Assembly (NCBI GenBank): GCA_964390805.1
Contig: CAYMKL010000012.1
Coordinates: forward strand, 1-64,000
Source: CAYMKL01 sp964390805
Lineage (GTDB): Bacteria; Chloroflexota; Anaerolineae; VGOG01
Direction of reading: 5' to 3'
DNA: 64,000 nucleotides
A program made the translations under genes and the position numbers. Below, one piece after another: positions 25,684-34,019 of this stretch (position 1 is the stretch's first letter; every line of letters starts with the position of its first letter). The notes beneath the pieces are model-generated. The model was not told where the DNA came from. It saw nothing but the letters and a program-made list of their open reading frames with translations, and searched no databases.

Positions 25684-28600
25684 TCACTGACCAGGTGTGA
25701 ACATCAGTCGCACCGTGCCGCCCTTGCTGGGAACAACGAGCCAGTCGCCGACGATCGCCGTACCGGGCGGGCCATCTGCGGCGACGGGCCTGTGGGGCAG
25801 CCGCCAGCGGAAGCCCTCGGGTGGGGTTGCGCCAGAGAGGGTGAGGGTAAGCGTACCGTTCCATGCGGCGTCGGCTTGCTGGACCGTGCTTTCCGTGCGC
25901 AGGTTCACCTCGCCAAAGTGGGTGGGCGCGTTCTCCAGGATGATCACCTGCCCCGCTCCCAGCCACCAATCGGGCACGCCGTTGAAGAGCTCCAGCGCGT
26001 CGTCGCGCTCAGAGATCAACATCTCGCGTACGAGGGTGGCGTAGCTCGCGGCGGCCCAGGCATGGGGCATGTCGCCGCCGGAAAAACCTCCGTTGGTCAG
26101 ACTCACCTGCTCGGCCCAGGCGAACGTGCCTGGCAGGGTTTGATGCGCCAGCGTCCAGCCCAGGATTTGATGCAGCACATCCATCCGGCCCAGGCGCAGG
26201 TAGGCGTGAGCCAGCCCCAGTCCGCCATAGGGCCAGAATTGCCCTCCGTGGTGGCTAAAGGCCCCCTCATGGGGTGCAATCCAGAGTTGGTAGTAATGGT
26301 CGAACGAGCGCGAGAGCAGCGGCATCTCGCGGGGCAGCACTTCGACTGGCCACAGGGCGGGCATTGTGCTCCGCGCCATTGCAGAGTCCTCCACACCCTC
26401 TACCGCGCCGGGGATGTAGGCCGGCTCCGGCCCCATCACCGCCTCAACCGAGGCCAGAATCGCCTCTCGCAGCGCATCTGCCTCGGCCTGCATCCAGGCA
26501 GCGTCCTCCGTTTCCCCCAGTTCGTAGGCGGCGTGGGCGGCTTCCTCCAGCCCGGCTACTGCCCAGAAGTTGTCCCAGTAGTGATGCCAATCGGACGGGC
26601 CGAGGTCCTCTGCGCTCTTGCTGGGGGGCAGCAAGCCCTGAGCCGGACCTGTAGAATCAGCCTGGGATGCACGCAGTTCGGTGATAAACCGCGCCGCCGC
26701 GCGCAGGGCCGGATACCACTGGCGCAAAGCAGCTTGGTCGCCAGTGTAGCGGTAATACGACGTGACGAGGAAGATAGCCTGTCCCTGTGCATCCCACTCG
26801 TCATCCTCCCACGGGATGTTTTCCCCCTGTATGGGCGGCACACGGCCATTGGCCTCCTGGCCCGACAGAACGGCTGGGATGTAGGCCCGCACCGCGTCGG
26901 CGTGGCCGAATTGCAGTAATGCCAGCCCGATGTAGGCCGCATCGCGCACCCACATCGCATCGTGGTCCAGCGGGCCAGGGTGGGGACCATCCGGATCGAG
27001 CGCCAACAGCAGATAGCCTATGGAAGCTGGCACCCCTCTTTCCACAAGATCATCCGGCAGGTCAATCGTCACCTGACCGGTTGCCTTCTCCCACGCGGCG
27101 ATCGCTTCCGCCAGCCGAGCGGGAAGGTGTCCCGCGGCGTCCGACCCGGCTACGGGGAATGGAGCACCAGGCGCGGCAGGGAAGGCAAAGGAAAACGCAG
27201 TGGACTGCCCGGCGTCTAGGCTGAGAGGGTAGGCCCACACCGCTGCTGCATCTCCATCCGGAGCGCTGGCGATGGTCTCCTCGTCAGGGACCCGGCCCTG
27301 CATTGTAGCCCTCATCGCCTCCCCCAGCAGCCCCACGCCGGCTTCCTCCGGTGACGTTTCGGCGACCATGAATGGCTCACCGTTGACCCTCAGGTGCGTT
27401 TGGCGGGAGGCTGTCTCGCGCAGGCCGATGGCATAGATCGGGGCCATTCCCCAGTTGATGGCCAACGGGCGCACGGTCACCAACAGAGTAAGCTCGCGCT
27501 TTGTATCACTGACGTTGTTGGCAATCACCTGCCAGTGCACTGCAGAATCCTGTGTATCGCCGAAGAGTACGCTCTTCAAGGTCACACCGAAAGCGTCCCA
27601 TTCCCATTGTGGGATAGGCAGGTGATCGTTCACCAGCGAGAAAAGGATACCGTTCTGGGCCCCGGAGGTCAGTTCGCTGGTGGCAGGGTCGTATAGCCAC
27701 ACTTCCGCCGTGGGTGCCGTTGCCCAGGGTGCGACCGCGCCGTCGAAGGATAGCAGCGCCTCGTCGGCGGCATTGATCTGGCCAGCCATCGTCCAGGCGA
27801 CAGGGCGGCCCCGTGCCCAGGCGGGCATGGGCCAGGCGGGATACGAATCCGCCAGCCAGGTGACGTATTGAGCACTGGTTATTACTGCGCGGGGCTCGCA
27901 GCCCAGGCGCAAGGGTTGTCCAATTCCTCCATATCCGCCTTGATCCTCGACGCGGATCGCCAGGTGAAGCTGGTCGCCCGGGTTGCCGAATTCCAGCAGG
28001 TCGAGGACCACGACTCCCAAGCTGAGCCCCTCCGAGGCGGGTATCCGCTTGCCCTCCACCCACAACGTGGCAACGTCGTCCACTCTGCCGAAGCCCAGGT
28101 AAACGGCTGACCAGTCGGGCAGGGTAACTTGCGTGCGATACCAGGCCATGCCATCGTACTCCAGCCCGTCTGACTCCCACAGTTTGCCGGGCGCGAGGGC
28201 CTGCCAGTCAGCGTCATTGAATGCTGGCGAAGCCCATCCTTCCGTTAACCCTATGTCGTCGGGGTCGGTGCGGAAACGCCATCCTGTATCGAGGGTGATC
28301 GCTGTTGGTGTGAGGTAGCAATCGGCAGTGGGAGTGGGTAGTGGGGGGGGGGCATTGCTTGCTACTCGTACCTTGCTCAATAATACGCGGTCATCCAGGA
28401 GCCGTCCTCTCTGGCCTACGATTCTCAGGCGCTCTCCTGTCGCAGCCAGATACAGGCCTATCTCGACATCGTAGACGTCGGGGGGAGTGTCAGGGTCGAG
28501 AACGAGTTCGTACTCGTCCGCTATCGTCTGGCCAGGCTCCCAGGTCGAAGTGGGAGCATCGCCGCTCTTGGGCCAGTTGTCCTTTTGGGCCCAGATGCGG

Positions 28601-30720
28601 TTCTCTTCTCCCAGAACGTGGGTGAAGACAGAATAGTCCTTTTCCATCTTGATCAGAGCTTGCCAGTAGAGGGTCAAGTGGATGGTCTCACCAGGCGAAG
28701 CACATCGTCTGTCCATATCATATCCGACGAGGGCGATCCTGTTCCCCAAGTTGAAGTTGACAGGGTTGGGTACTCCCATTTCATCGCGGGGCAAGATCTC
28801 GATTTCGTGGAAGCGAGCGTTGTCGCCCAAGAGTTCACCGGTGGGTCCATAGGCCAACAGTCGCTCACCGGTGTCGAAGTTGTAGAGACCCACCTCCAGT
28901 TGGGTCTGGTTGGGAGCAAAGGCCGTCTCTGGCAGGAGAAGGACATAGCGATTGGCGATGGCGTCTCCGACTGACCAAAGGCTGGTGGGGTAGAGGCCCT
29001 GTCCTGGGTACATGTCCCGCTGGGCAACAATGAGCTCGTTTTCATCCAGCAAGTGGACGAAGACGCTGTAATTCTGGTTCATCTTGCCCATGGATTGCCA
29101 GTAGAGGGTGACGGTGAGGGAATCGCCGGGCAGCAGGTTATTGGTTGTTGGGTATTGGGTATTGGATATTGGCAGATCGTATCCCAGGAGTTTCATCGCT
29201 CCACCGAAGGAGATGTCCAGGCGGTTGGGGATAGCCTGAATCTCGGTTTCAGAGAGCAGGTGGGGTTTGGCGTAGGCTGGCGCGATGTGGCGGAAGGGGG
29301 TGATGGCGGCGATGACGAACATCAGGCCAGCTATCAAGCAGGCCAGCGTTTTGGTGTGGCGTCGGGGCACGAACTGGCTCAGGCCCAGGAAGAGTAGGGT
29401 CGAAAAGGCCGAGATGGCTGAGAAGACCAGCCGCCCCTGGGAGGACCAAGTTTGTAGTGCCCAGCGGATCAAGGATACGAACACGACGGTCGGCCAGGCC
29501 AACAGGATGGCAACTTCCACCCAGGCCTCTGGCCGCAGGCGGTCTCGAATCAGCTTGCGGACCAAGAAGACGATAACGCCCAGGGCGGCTGCTATGGCCA
29601 GGAAATTCAGCAGGCGGTAGACCCAGGCGTCCATGGGTACGTTCACCCCGCCAAAGAGCCCCCAATAGGACATGGCGAAGCCCTCTCTCTCCCCCCACAA
29701 CTGGCGGAGAGTGGCAGGGGGGTGACGCCGACCAAGGATGTCCAGGAACACGTTCCAACCCAGCGGGTCGCCATAGAGGCGCCAGTTGCGCCAATACCAC
29801 CAGCCACTGATGGCCAGGGCCGGCAGAATGACGATTGACCAATGGCCAATGACCAAGCCAAGACGCTTGAGCAGTGGAGCATCGCGATACTGGTACCAGA
29901 TACGGACGGCGATGGCCAGCAGAGCCAGCGGGAACAACCCCAACGCACTCTCCTTCGTCAGCGCCGCCAAACCGAGAACAAACCCCAATATCCAATACCT
30001 AGTATCCAATATCCAATTGCGATTGGATATTGGATATTGAATATTAGATATTTTGACCATCATCAGTAGAGCTAACGAACACAGCGGCACCACCAGGTTG
30101 TCGTTGTTGACCGCACCGCTGATGAACAAGAACATGGGGGTGAAGGCGTTGACGGCTGCAGCGCCAAGAGCCAGGTCCTTCCGGCCAGGGAATACTTCTA
30201 GAGCAAGCAAGTAGGTCAGGAGTACGGTGGCCGCTCCCATCAACACCGAGAGGAAGCGTATGAGATGCACGGCCAGGGCCGCCCCCTGCCAGGGGAAAGC
30301 CTCTTGCTGGGAGTGGACAACCAGATTCGTGTTGCCATCGGCGGTCAGGACGCCATTGTCCACGTGGGGGTTGTGCCATAGCAAAGGCGGGTAGCGAGGT
30401 TTTCCGCCGCCCTCGTAGGCATCAGCCGTGTCCACTTCCAAGTCGGTGTCAATCCAGAAAGTAGCCAGGGCACCCAGGGCATAGTACAGGGGGGGCTGGC
30501 TGCCCTCCTGTCGCCAGGGCTGATCAGCATCGGCATCTTGTACGGGCAAGCCGTTGCCGTCCGCCAGGTGCTTGACGAAGGGATAGTGCCACAACTCGTC
30601 GGAGGCTTCGAAGATAGGCGTTACCAGGCTGTAGGTAATCCCCAAGGCGATAAACGTGGCCAGGATGAGGGCGATGGCCCAGTGCCGTTTGATGGTTTCA
30701 AGTTTCAGGTTACAGGTCAC
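25684..30720 (-). CDS. Fusion: GT-C glycosyltransferase + D-A modules + jelly roll + six-hairpin glycosidase-like region
   Basis: 1678 residues. Residues 1-480 are a GT-C membrane domain (FEASDELWHY, Asp41-Glu42; FLFISGAVNNDNLV). Modules follow at about 507-640 and 657-790. After LLSKVRV, where paralogues stop, a Pro-rich linker encoded by C10 (28343-28352) leads into a beta-galactosidase-like jelly roll (about 800-960; GWASPAFNDADW, AWYRTQVTLP, YLGFGRVDDVATLWVEG). A long second half of (alpha/alpha)6 type follows (about 1220-1530; DHDAMWVRDAAYIGLALLQFG, SYYRYTGDQAALRQW, HHYWDNFWAV, FWPYGGLGLAHAY), resembling GH15/GH63/amylo-glucosidase-like clans. Catalytic acids could not be fixed. All C-terminal parts should lie outside the membrane. 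It may combine transfer and trimming; this is inference. The GTG start at 30720 is in a heptad tract. Confidence 0.85.
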   Translation of the reverse strand: MTCNLKLETIKRHWAIALILATFIALGITYSLVTPIFEASDELWHYPFVKHLADGNGLPVQDADADQPWRQEGSQPPLYYALGALATFWIDTDLEVDTADAYEGGGKPRYPPLLWHNPHVDNGVLTADGNTNLVVHSQQEAFPWQGAALAVHLIRFLSVLMGAATVLLTYLLALEVFPGRKDLALGAAAVNAFTPMFLFISGAVNNDNLVVPLCSLALLMMVKISNIQYPISNRNWILDTRYWILGFVLGLAALTKESALGLFPLALLAIAVRIWYQYRDAPLLKRLGLVIGHWSIVILPALAISGWWYWRNWRLYGDPLGWNVFLDILGRRHPPATLRQLWGEREGFAMSYWGLFGGVNVPMDAWVYRLLNFLAIAAALGVIVFLVRKLIRDRLRPEAWVEVAILLAWPTVVFVSLIRWALQTWSSQGRLVFSAISAFSTLLFLGLSQFVPRRHTKTLACLIAGLMFVIAAITPFRHIAPAYAKPHLLSETEIQAIPNRLDISFGGAMKLLGYDLPISNTQYPTTNNLLPGDSLTVTLYWQSMGKMNQNYSVFVHLLDENELIVAQRDMYPGQGLYPTSLWSVGDAIANRYVLLLPETAFAPNQTQLEVGLYNFDTGERLLAYGPTGELLGDNARFHEIEILPRDEMGVPNPVNFNLGNRIALVGYDMDRRCASPGETIHLTLYWQALIKMEKDYSVFTHVLGEENRIWAQKDNWPKSGDAPTSTWEPGQTIADEYELVLDPDTPPDVYDVEIGLYLAATGERLRIVGQRGRLLDDRVLLSKVRVASNAPPPLPTPTADCYLTPTAITLDTGWRFRTDPDDIGLTEGWASPAFNDADWQALAPGKLWESDGLEYDGMAWYRTQVTLPDWSAVYLGFGRVDDVATLWVEGKRIPASEGLSLGVVVLDLLEFGNPGDQLHLAIRVEDQGGYGGIGQPLRLGCEPRAVITSAQYVTWLADSYPAWPMPAWARGRPVAWTMAGQINAADEALLSFDGAVAPWATAPTAEVWLYDPATSELTSGAQNGILFSLVNDHLPIPQWEWDAFGVTLKSVLFGDTQDSAVHWQVIANNVSDTKRELTLLVTVRPLAINWGMAPIYAIGLRETASRQTHLRVNGEPFMVAETSPEEAGVGLLGEAMRATMQGRVPDEETIASAPDGDAAAVWAYPLSLDAGQSTAFSFAFPAAPGAPFPVAGSDAAGHLPARLAEAIAAWEKATGQVTIDLPDDLVERGVPASIGYLLLALDPDGPHPGPLDHDAMWVRDAAYIGLALLQFGHADAVRAYIPAVLSGQEANGRVPPIQGENIPWEDDEWDAQGQAIFLVTSYYRYTGDQAALRQWYPALRAAARFITELRASQADSTGPAQGLLPPSKSAEDLGPSDWHHYWDNFWAVAGLEEAAHAAYELGETEDAAWMQAEADALREAILASVEAVMGPEPAYIPGAVEGVEDSAMARSTMPALWPVEVLPREMPLLSRSFDHYYQLWIAPHEGAFSHHGGQFWPYGGLGLAHAYLRLGRMDVLHQILGWTLAHQTLPGTFAWAEQVSLTNGGFSGGDMPHAWAAASYATLVREMLISERDDALELFNGVPDWWLGAGQVIILENAPTHFGEVNLRTESTVQQADAAWNGTLTLTLSGATPPEGFRWRLPHRPVAADGPPGTAIVGDWLVVPSKGGTVRLMFTPGQ
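28343..28352. other. G10 (coding-strand C10) homopolymer at the fusion junction
   Basis: Ten consecutive C on the coding strand encode APPP at the end of the second module. With nine C the frame would stop at TAG (28251-28253) and give a product of paralogue length. The tract is either a slippage-prone switch or a possible assembly error. Confidence 0.9.
29135..29175. repeat. Long heptad tract in a D-type module
   Basis: 41 nt from AGGTTATTGG to GGCAG, equal in length to the tract at 24091-24131. It encodes SNTQYPTTNN after GYDLPI. Confidence 0.85.
29985..30053. repeat. Imperfect heptad inverted repeat inside the fusion gene
   Basis: AATATCC-type heptads on one side and GGATATT-type on the other pair over about 31 positions with a few mismatches. 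They encode NIQYPISNRNWILDTRYWIL, the same inter-helix loop as 19851-19916. Confidence 0.85.
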
Positions 30721-30736
30721 AGGTTACAAGTCTCCA
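30694..30736. repeat. Heptad tract carrying a start codon
   Basis: CAGGTTA, CAGGTCA, CAGGTTA and CAAGTCT units fill the gap. On the minus strand one unit gives the GTG start of the 25684-30720 gene. Confidence 0.8.
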
Positions 30737-30755
30737 GTCATTTGAGCCTTGAACT

Positions 30756-33700
30756 CTATTCCACTCTCACTTTGCTCAGCAGAATGCGATCGCTAGGCAA
30801 GGGGTTTCCTTGCTCATCAGAGGCAGGAAGCCGCAACATGGTCTCCAGGTCGTACATCCCCACTTCGATCTGGTACTCGCCTGCTGGCGCTGTCGCGTCT
30901 ACAACGATCTCGTATTCATCGCTCACTACCTCGCCGGGAAGCCAGCTCGTCGTGGGATGGGTGCCCCTCACGGGAAGGTTATCTCTCTGTCCCCAGGTGC
31001 GATTTCGGGCATCGAGGAGGTGCACGAAGACGGTGTAGCTGGTCTCCATTTTCGCCAGGGCTTGCCAGTAGAGAGTCAGGTGCAAAGTGCCGCCTGGTTT
31101 AACAGTGGCCTTATCGAGATCATGGCCGAGGAAGGCCACCTTGTCAGCCAGGTTCGCGCGAAGAGGGTGTTGGATGTCAGTTGGCACGGTGAAATTCCGT
31201 TCGGGGGCCACCACGGACAGTCTCGCCAGGTGTTGGAAGTTGGAGGTTGGAAGTTGGAAGCTCAAAGTTTGCTCCCCAGTTGGTGCGGCGGCGTCAACTG
31301 CCAGATCGTATTGGCCGCGAATGACCTCGCCTTCGTTCCAGCGATTGGTTGGATACTCTTCATTAGCCAAGGGGAACTCTCCCTCAGCCCAGACATGTCC
31401 CTCGCTATCTTGCACTTGCAGATGAAGGCGGTAATCGCTTTCCATTGACTGGAGTGCCCGCCAGAAGAGGATGACTCTCACCGCTTCGCCCGAACGCACC
31501 TCAGCGGACGACAGGTCGTAGCCCAGAAGCTCTACCTGGCCGTCGAAGTCGTGACGCAGGTGGTGAGGGATGGCGAGTTCCTCGATAGTTGGCGGCACGG
31601 TGGGGCTGGCGACGGAGACTGTCCCTAAAGTGTACTCTGCGCCCGCTGGCGCACCCCCTTCGTCCAGGATGTTCAGGCTTTGCAGCGTGCCCACACTGTA
31701 GAGAACCATCTTCACCTGATAACGGCCCGGAGGGATGCCGGCGACGAGGGAGAGAGTGTGATGCCTCTCGCTAACCTGGCCCACTTTCCAGGCACAGGTA
31801 GCCAGGGAGGCTTCGTCTTCCAGCCATTCATCTGCCTGGCCCCAGAGGTGCCCTTGTTCGTCCACCAGCCGGAGGGAGAGGGCGTAATCCTCCTGCATCT
31901 GCGCTATGGTCTGCCAACGGAGGGTTATCCCCAACTGTTTTCTGTACTCGATTTCATCTTCGGTGAAGCCATGGCCGGTTAGCAGCAAGCGACCGCCAAA
32001 GTTAACATCTGATTGCACCTTGATAGGACTCGAATCCAGGGCCAGGGGAGAGGTGAGGAGATAACTCGAGACGATAGCGTGGGGAAGGATCTCTCGATCA
32101 ATGAGGAGGGCATGGGTATTCAGTTGGTAACTCATCCAGCTCCCCACGTTGCTCTCCGGGTAGGCGACGTACCACAGGCGCTGTGGCCCAGTGGACTCTG
32201 CTAGCCTGTTGGCCGTCTCAGTCCAGCCTTGGCTGTCAGAGACGACATAGTAGGACAACGGCCCTTGATAATGTTTCACGAAGGGCGAGGCGGCGTCGAG
32301 CAAGACGATGTCGTTTGGCTGAGCCTGGCTCTCCAGATAGGAGATCAGTTCGCGGTAGTGAGTGTTGGGATAGATCCAGGCGTAGCCTACGCCGTGAATG
32401 TTGACCACATGCTCAGGCTCTTGCTGCTCGTAGAGAGCGGCCCTGGCAGGGGAGTCCTGCTGTATATCGCTGACGTGGAGGACGGCGTAGTCAGCAGTGG
32501 CCAGGTTGTGCTCTGTCAGTCCCTCCGTCTGGCCTTTGAACAAAGGGGCGAAACCTGGGATGCCCCAGGTGGCGACGCGAAGATCTGCTGCGTCCTCCTT
32601 TTGATTTAAGTACCTGGCTGCCAGATCCATGCCCTCACCCCAGCCCACAGGCAGGACGTGGGTAGCCCTGGGTGTGCCACCCACGAGGGGGTTGTAGTAT
32701 GCCAGATAGTAGGGGTGATAGGATATGATGTGTCCAGCCTGGAACACGAACAGCACAATTAGCCAATGACCAACTTCTAACTTCCAACTTCCAGCTTCCA
32801 GCTTCCCAAGTTCCACCAAGCCCCAGGCGGCCACAATATCCAGGGCGAGGATTACGGGCAGCATGTAGCGGTCGAACTTCTTCGCTCCCAGGGTCATAAG
32901 TATAGTGAAAAGGCAGGCATACGCAAGTAGAGCCGCTAAGTTTCCTCTCCTGGTCTTCTGGCCGCCGAAAAGTAAGGGAAGAGCTACCGCCAAACCGAGC
33001 ACGGTCAGAGGAGTCGTGCGGAACGCCAGGGCGACCGGGTAGAACCAGGGTCCTGGATCGGCGACGGACTTTCCCAGAAAGAAGTCGGAGGTGGCATGGG
33101 GAGTGGCGGCGTAACCGAAGGCCGTGTCGAGCACGCTTTGGACAGTGCCTAAGGGACTAACCCACATGGCCGGCCAGAGAATGAAGAAGACGAGGGCGGC
33201 GGCGAGGCTCCAGGTGACGAAAGAGCCGAGTAGCCAGGGGATCGCCCGGCGCAAATCCCGCTCTTTGGCCAGATAGGCTACGGCCAGCAAGAAGCCGGCG
33301 AAAGGGGCTAAGAAAAGGGCGTAGGACTTGCTGAGGACGGCCAAAGCAGCGAAAGCTCCGGATAGGAGAAGGTATAAGCGCCCTGCGATGGGCGAAGGTC
33401 TCCTGACCGAGCCCTTTTCGCCTCGGTCGGGAGACCTTCGGCGATCAAACTGGTGTAGGTGAACAAGCATGCTGAGCACCGAGAGGATCATGAAGTTGGC
33501 GGCCAGGGCATCAATGTGCAGGACACGGGAGAGGGCGAGGTGAAAGGGATCGAGGGCCAGGACGAGGGCCGTAAGGATAGCTACCCTAGCGTCGAAGAGC
33601 CGTCTGGCGAGGAGGTAGATGCCCACGACGCAGGCCGCACTGAGCACTGCCAGCGGCAGCTTTGCTGCTGAAAGGAAGGGAGCCAGCTTGCACATGGCTT

Positions 33701-34019
33701 CTGCGTCCCTGGGATCAAGGGCTGACAGGTCACTCAACCAGGCCAAATCAATCGCAGACCCAAAGCCTAGTAAACGCTGAATCGAAATGCCTGTTGCTCC
33801 GGTCCACATGGTTGTCACCCCTGGGTGTCCAACCAGGAAGGTGCCCCTGAAATCACCCCTGAGCAGCGCCGTCAGGAAATGAATTGACCGGTAAGTCCAC
33901 ATCGGCTCGTCCCAGGTGATGAAAGTATTGATGTTAAGAAGGCGTGGAAGCAAAACCAAAAGAAACAGGATGGGGTAGATTAGAGTTCCTCTTTTTATCG
34001 CTCTGACCATCGGCTTCAT
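30756..34019 (-). CDS. GT-C (GT39/PMT_2-like) glycosyltransferase with C-B-A modules
   Basis: 1087 residues. The first helix is followed by FITWDEPMWTYRSIHF (Asp37-Glu38) and GHPGVTTMWTGA, the usual first-loop pattern of dolichyl/polyprenyl-phosphate-dependent GT39 enzymes. There are about twelve hydrophobic segments to about residue 440, then a soluble outer part and three modules at about 676-810 (type C, LRWQ), 826-945 (type B, ILFWRAL, VWAEGEFPLA) and 960-1087 (type A, LTLYWQAL, WGQRDNLP, PTTSWLPGEV, EVGMYD). The ATG at 34019 abuts the previous stop (TAGATG), so translation is probably coupled. Three repeat insertions are translated: a palindrome (33393-33440), heptads before a helix (32764-32815) and heptads in module B (31231-31267). 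Closest local relative: the 41624-44917 gene. Confidence 0.88.
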   Translation of the reverse strand: MKPMVRAIKRGTLIYPILFLLVLLPRLLNINTFITWDEPMWTYRSIHFLTALLRGDFRGTFLVGHPGVTTMWTGATGISIQRLLGFGSAIDLAWLSDLSALDPRDAEAMCKLAPFLSAAKLPLAVLSAACVVGIYLLARRLFDARVAILTALVLALDPFHLALSRVLHIDALAANFMILSVLSMLVHLHQFDRRRSPDRGEKGSVRRPSPIAGRLYLLLSGAFAALAVLSKSYALFLAPFAGFLLAVAYLAKERDLRRAIPWLLGSFVTWSLAAALVFFILWPAMWVSPLGTVQSVLDTAFGYAATPHATSDFFLGKSVADPGPWFYPVALAFRTTPLTVLGLAVALPLLFGGQKTRRGNLAALLAYACLFTILMTLGAKKFDRYMLPVILALDIVAAWGLVELGKLEAGSWKLEVGHWLIVLFVFQAGHIISYHPYYLAYYNPLVGGTPRATHVLPVGWGEGMDLAARYLNQKEDAADLRVATWGIPGFAPLFKGQTEGLTEHNLATADYAVLHVSDIQQDSPARAALYEQQEPEHVVNIHGVGYAWIYPNTHYRELISYLESQAQPNDIVLLDAASPFVKHYQGPLSYYVVSDSQGWTETANRLAESTGPQRLWYVAYPESNVGSWMSYQLNTHALLIDREILPHAIVSSYLLTSPLALDSSPIKVQSDVNFGGRLLLTGHGFTEDEIEYRKQLGITLRWQTIAQMQEDYALSLRLVDEQGHLWGQADEWLEDEASLATCAWKVGQVSERHHTLSLVAGIPPGRYQVKMVLYSVGTLQSLNILDEGGAPAGAEYTLGTVSVASPTVPPTIEELAIPHHLRHDFDGQVELLGYDLSSAEVRSGEAVRVILFWRALQSMESDYRLHLQVQDSEGHVWAEGEFPLANEEYPTNRWNEGEVIRGQYDLAVDAAAPTGEQTLSFQLPTSNFQHLARLSVVAPERNFTVPTDIQHPLRANLADKVAFLGHDLDKATVKPGGTLHLTLYWQALAKMETSYTVFVHLLDARNRTWGQRDNLPVRGTHPTTSWLPGEVVSDEYEIVVDATAPAGEYQIEVGMYDLETMLRLPASDEQGNPLPSDRILLSKVRVE
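31231..31267. repeat. Heptad tract (GTTGGAA type) in a B-type module
   Basis: Five GTTGGAA/GTTGGAG units, read on the minus strand as SFQLPTSNFQ inside module B of the 30756-34019 protein. Confidence 0.85.
32764..32815. repeat. Heptad tract (CTTCCAA type) before a transmembrane helix
   Basis: Seven CTTCCAA/CTTCCAG-like units encode the period-7 peptide KLEAGSWKLEVGHW in the 30756-34019 protein. The paralogue at 41624-44917 has no heptads at this place. Confidence 0.85.
33393..33440. repeat. 19-bp inverted repeat inserted in coding DNA
   Basis: CGAAGGTCTCCTGACCGAG (33393-33411) pairs 18 of 19 with 33422-33440 around a 10-nt loop. It adds an Arg-rich loop (RRRSPDRGEKGSVRRPS) between two helices that the 41624-44917 paralogue lacks. 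Confidence 0.9.
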
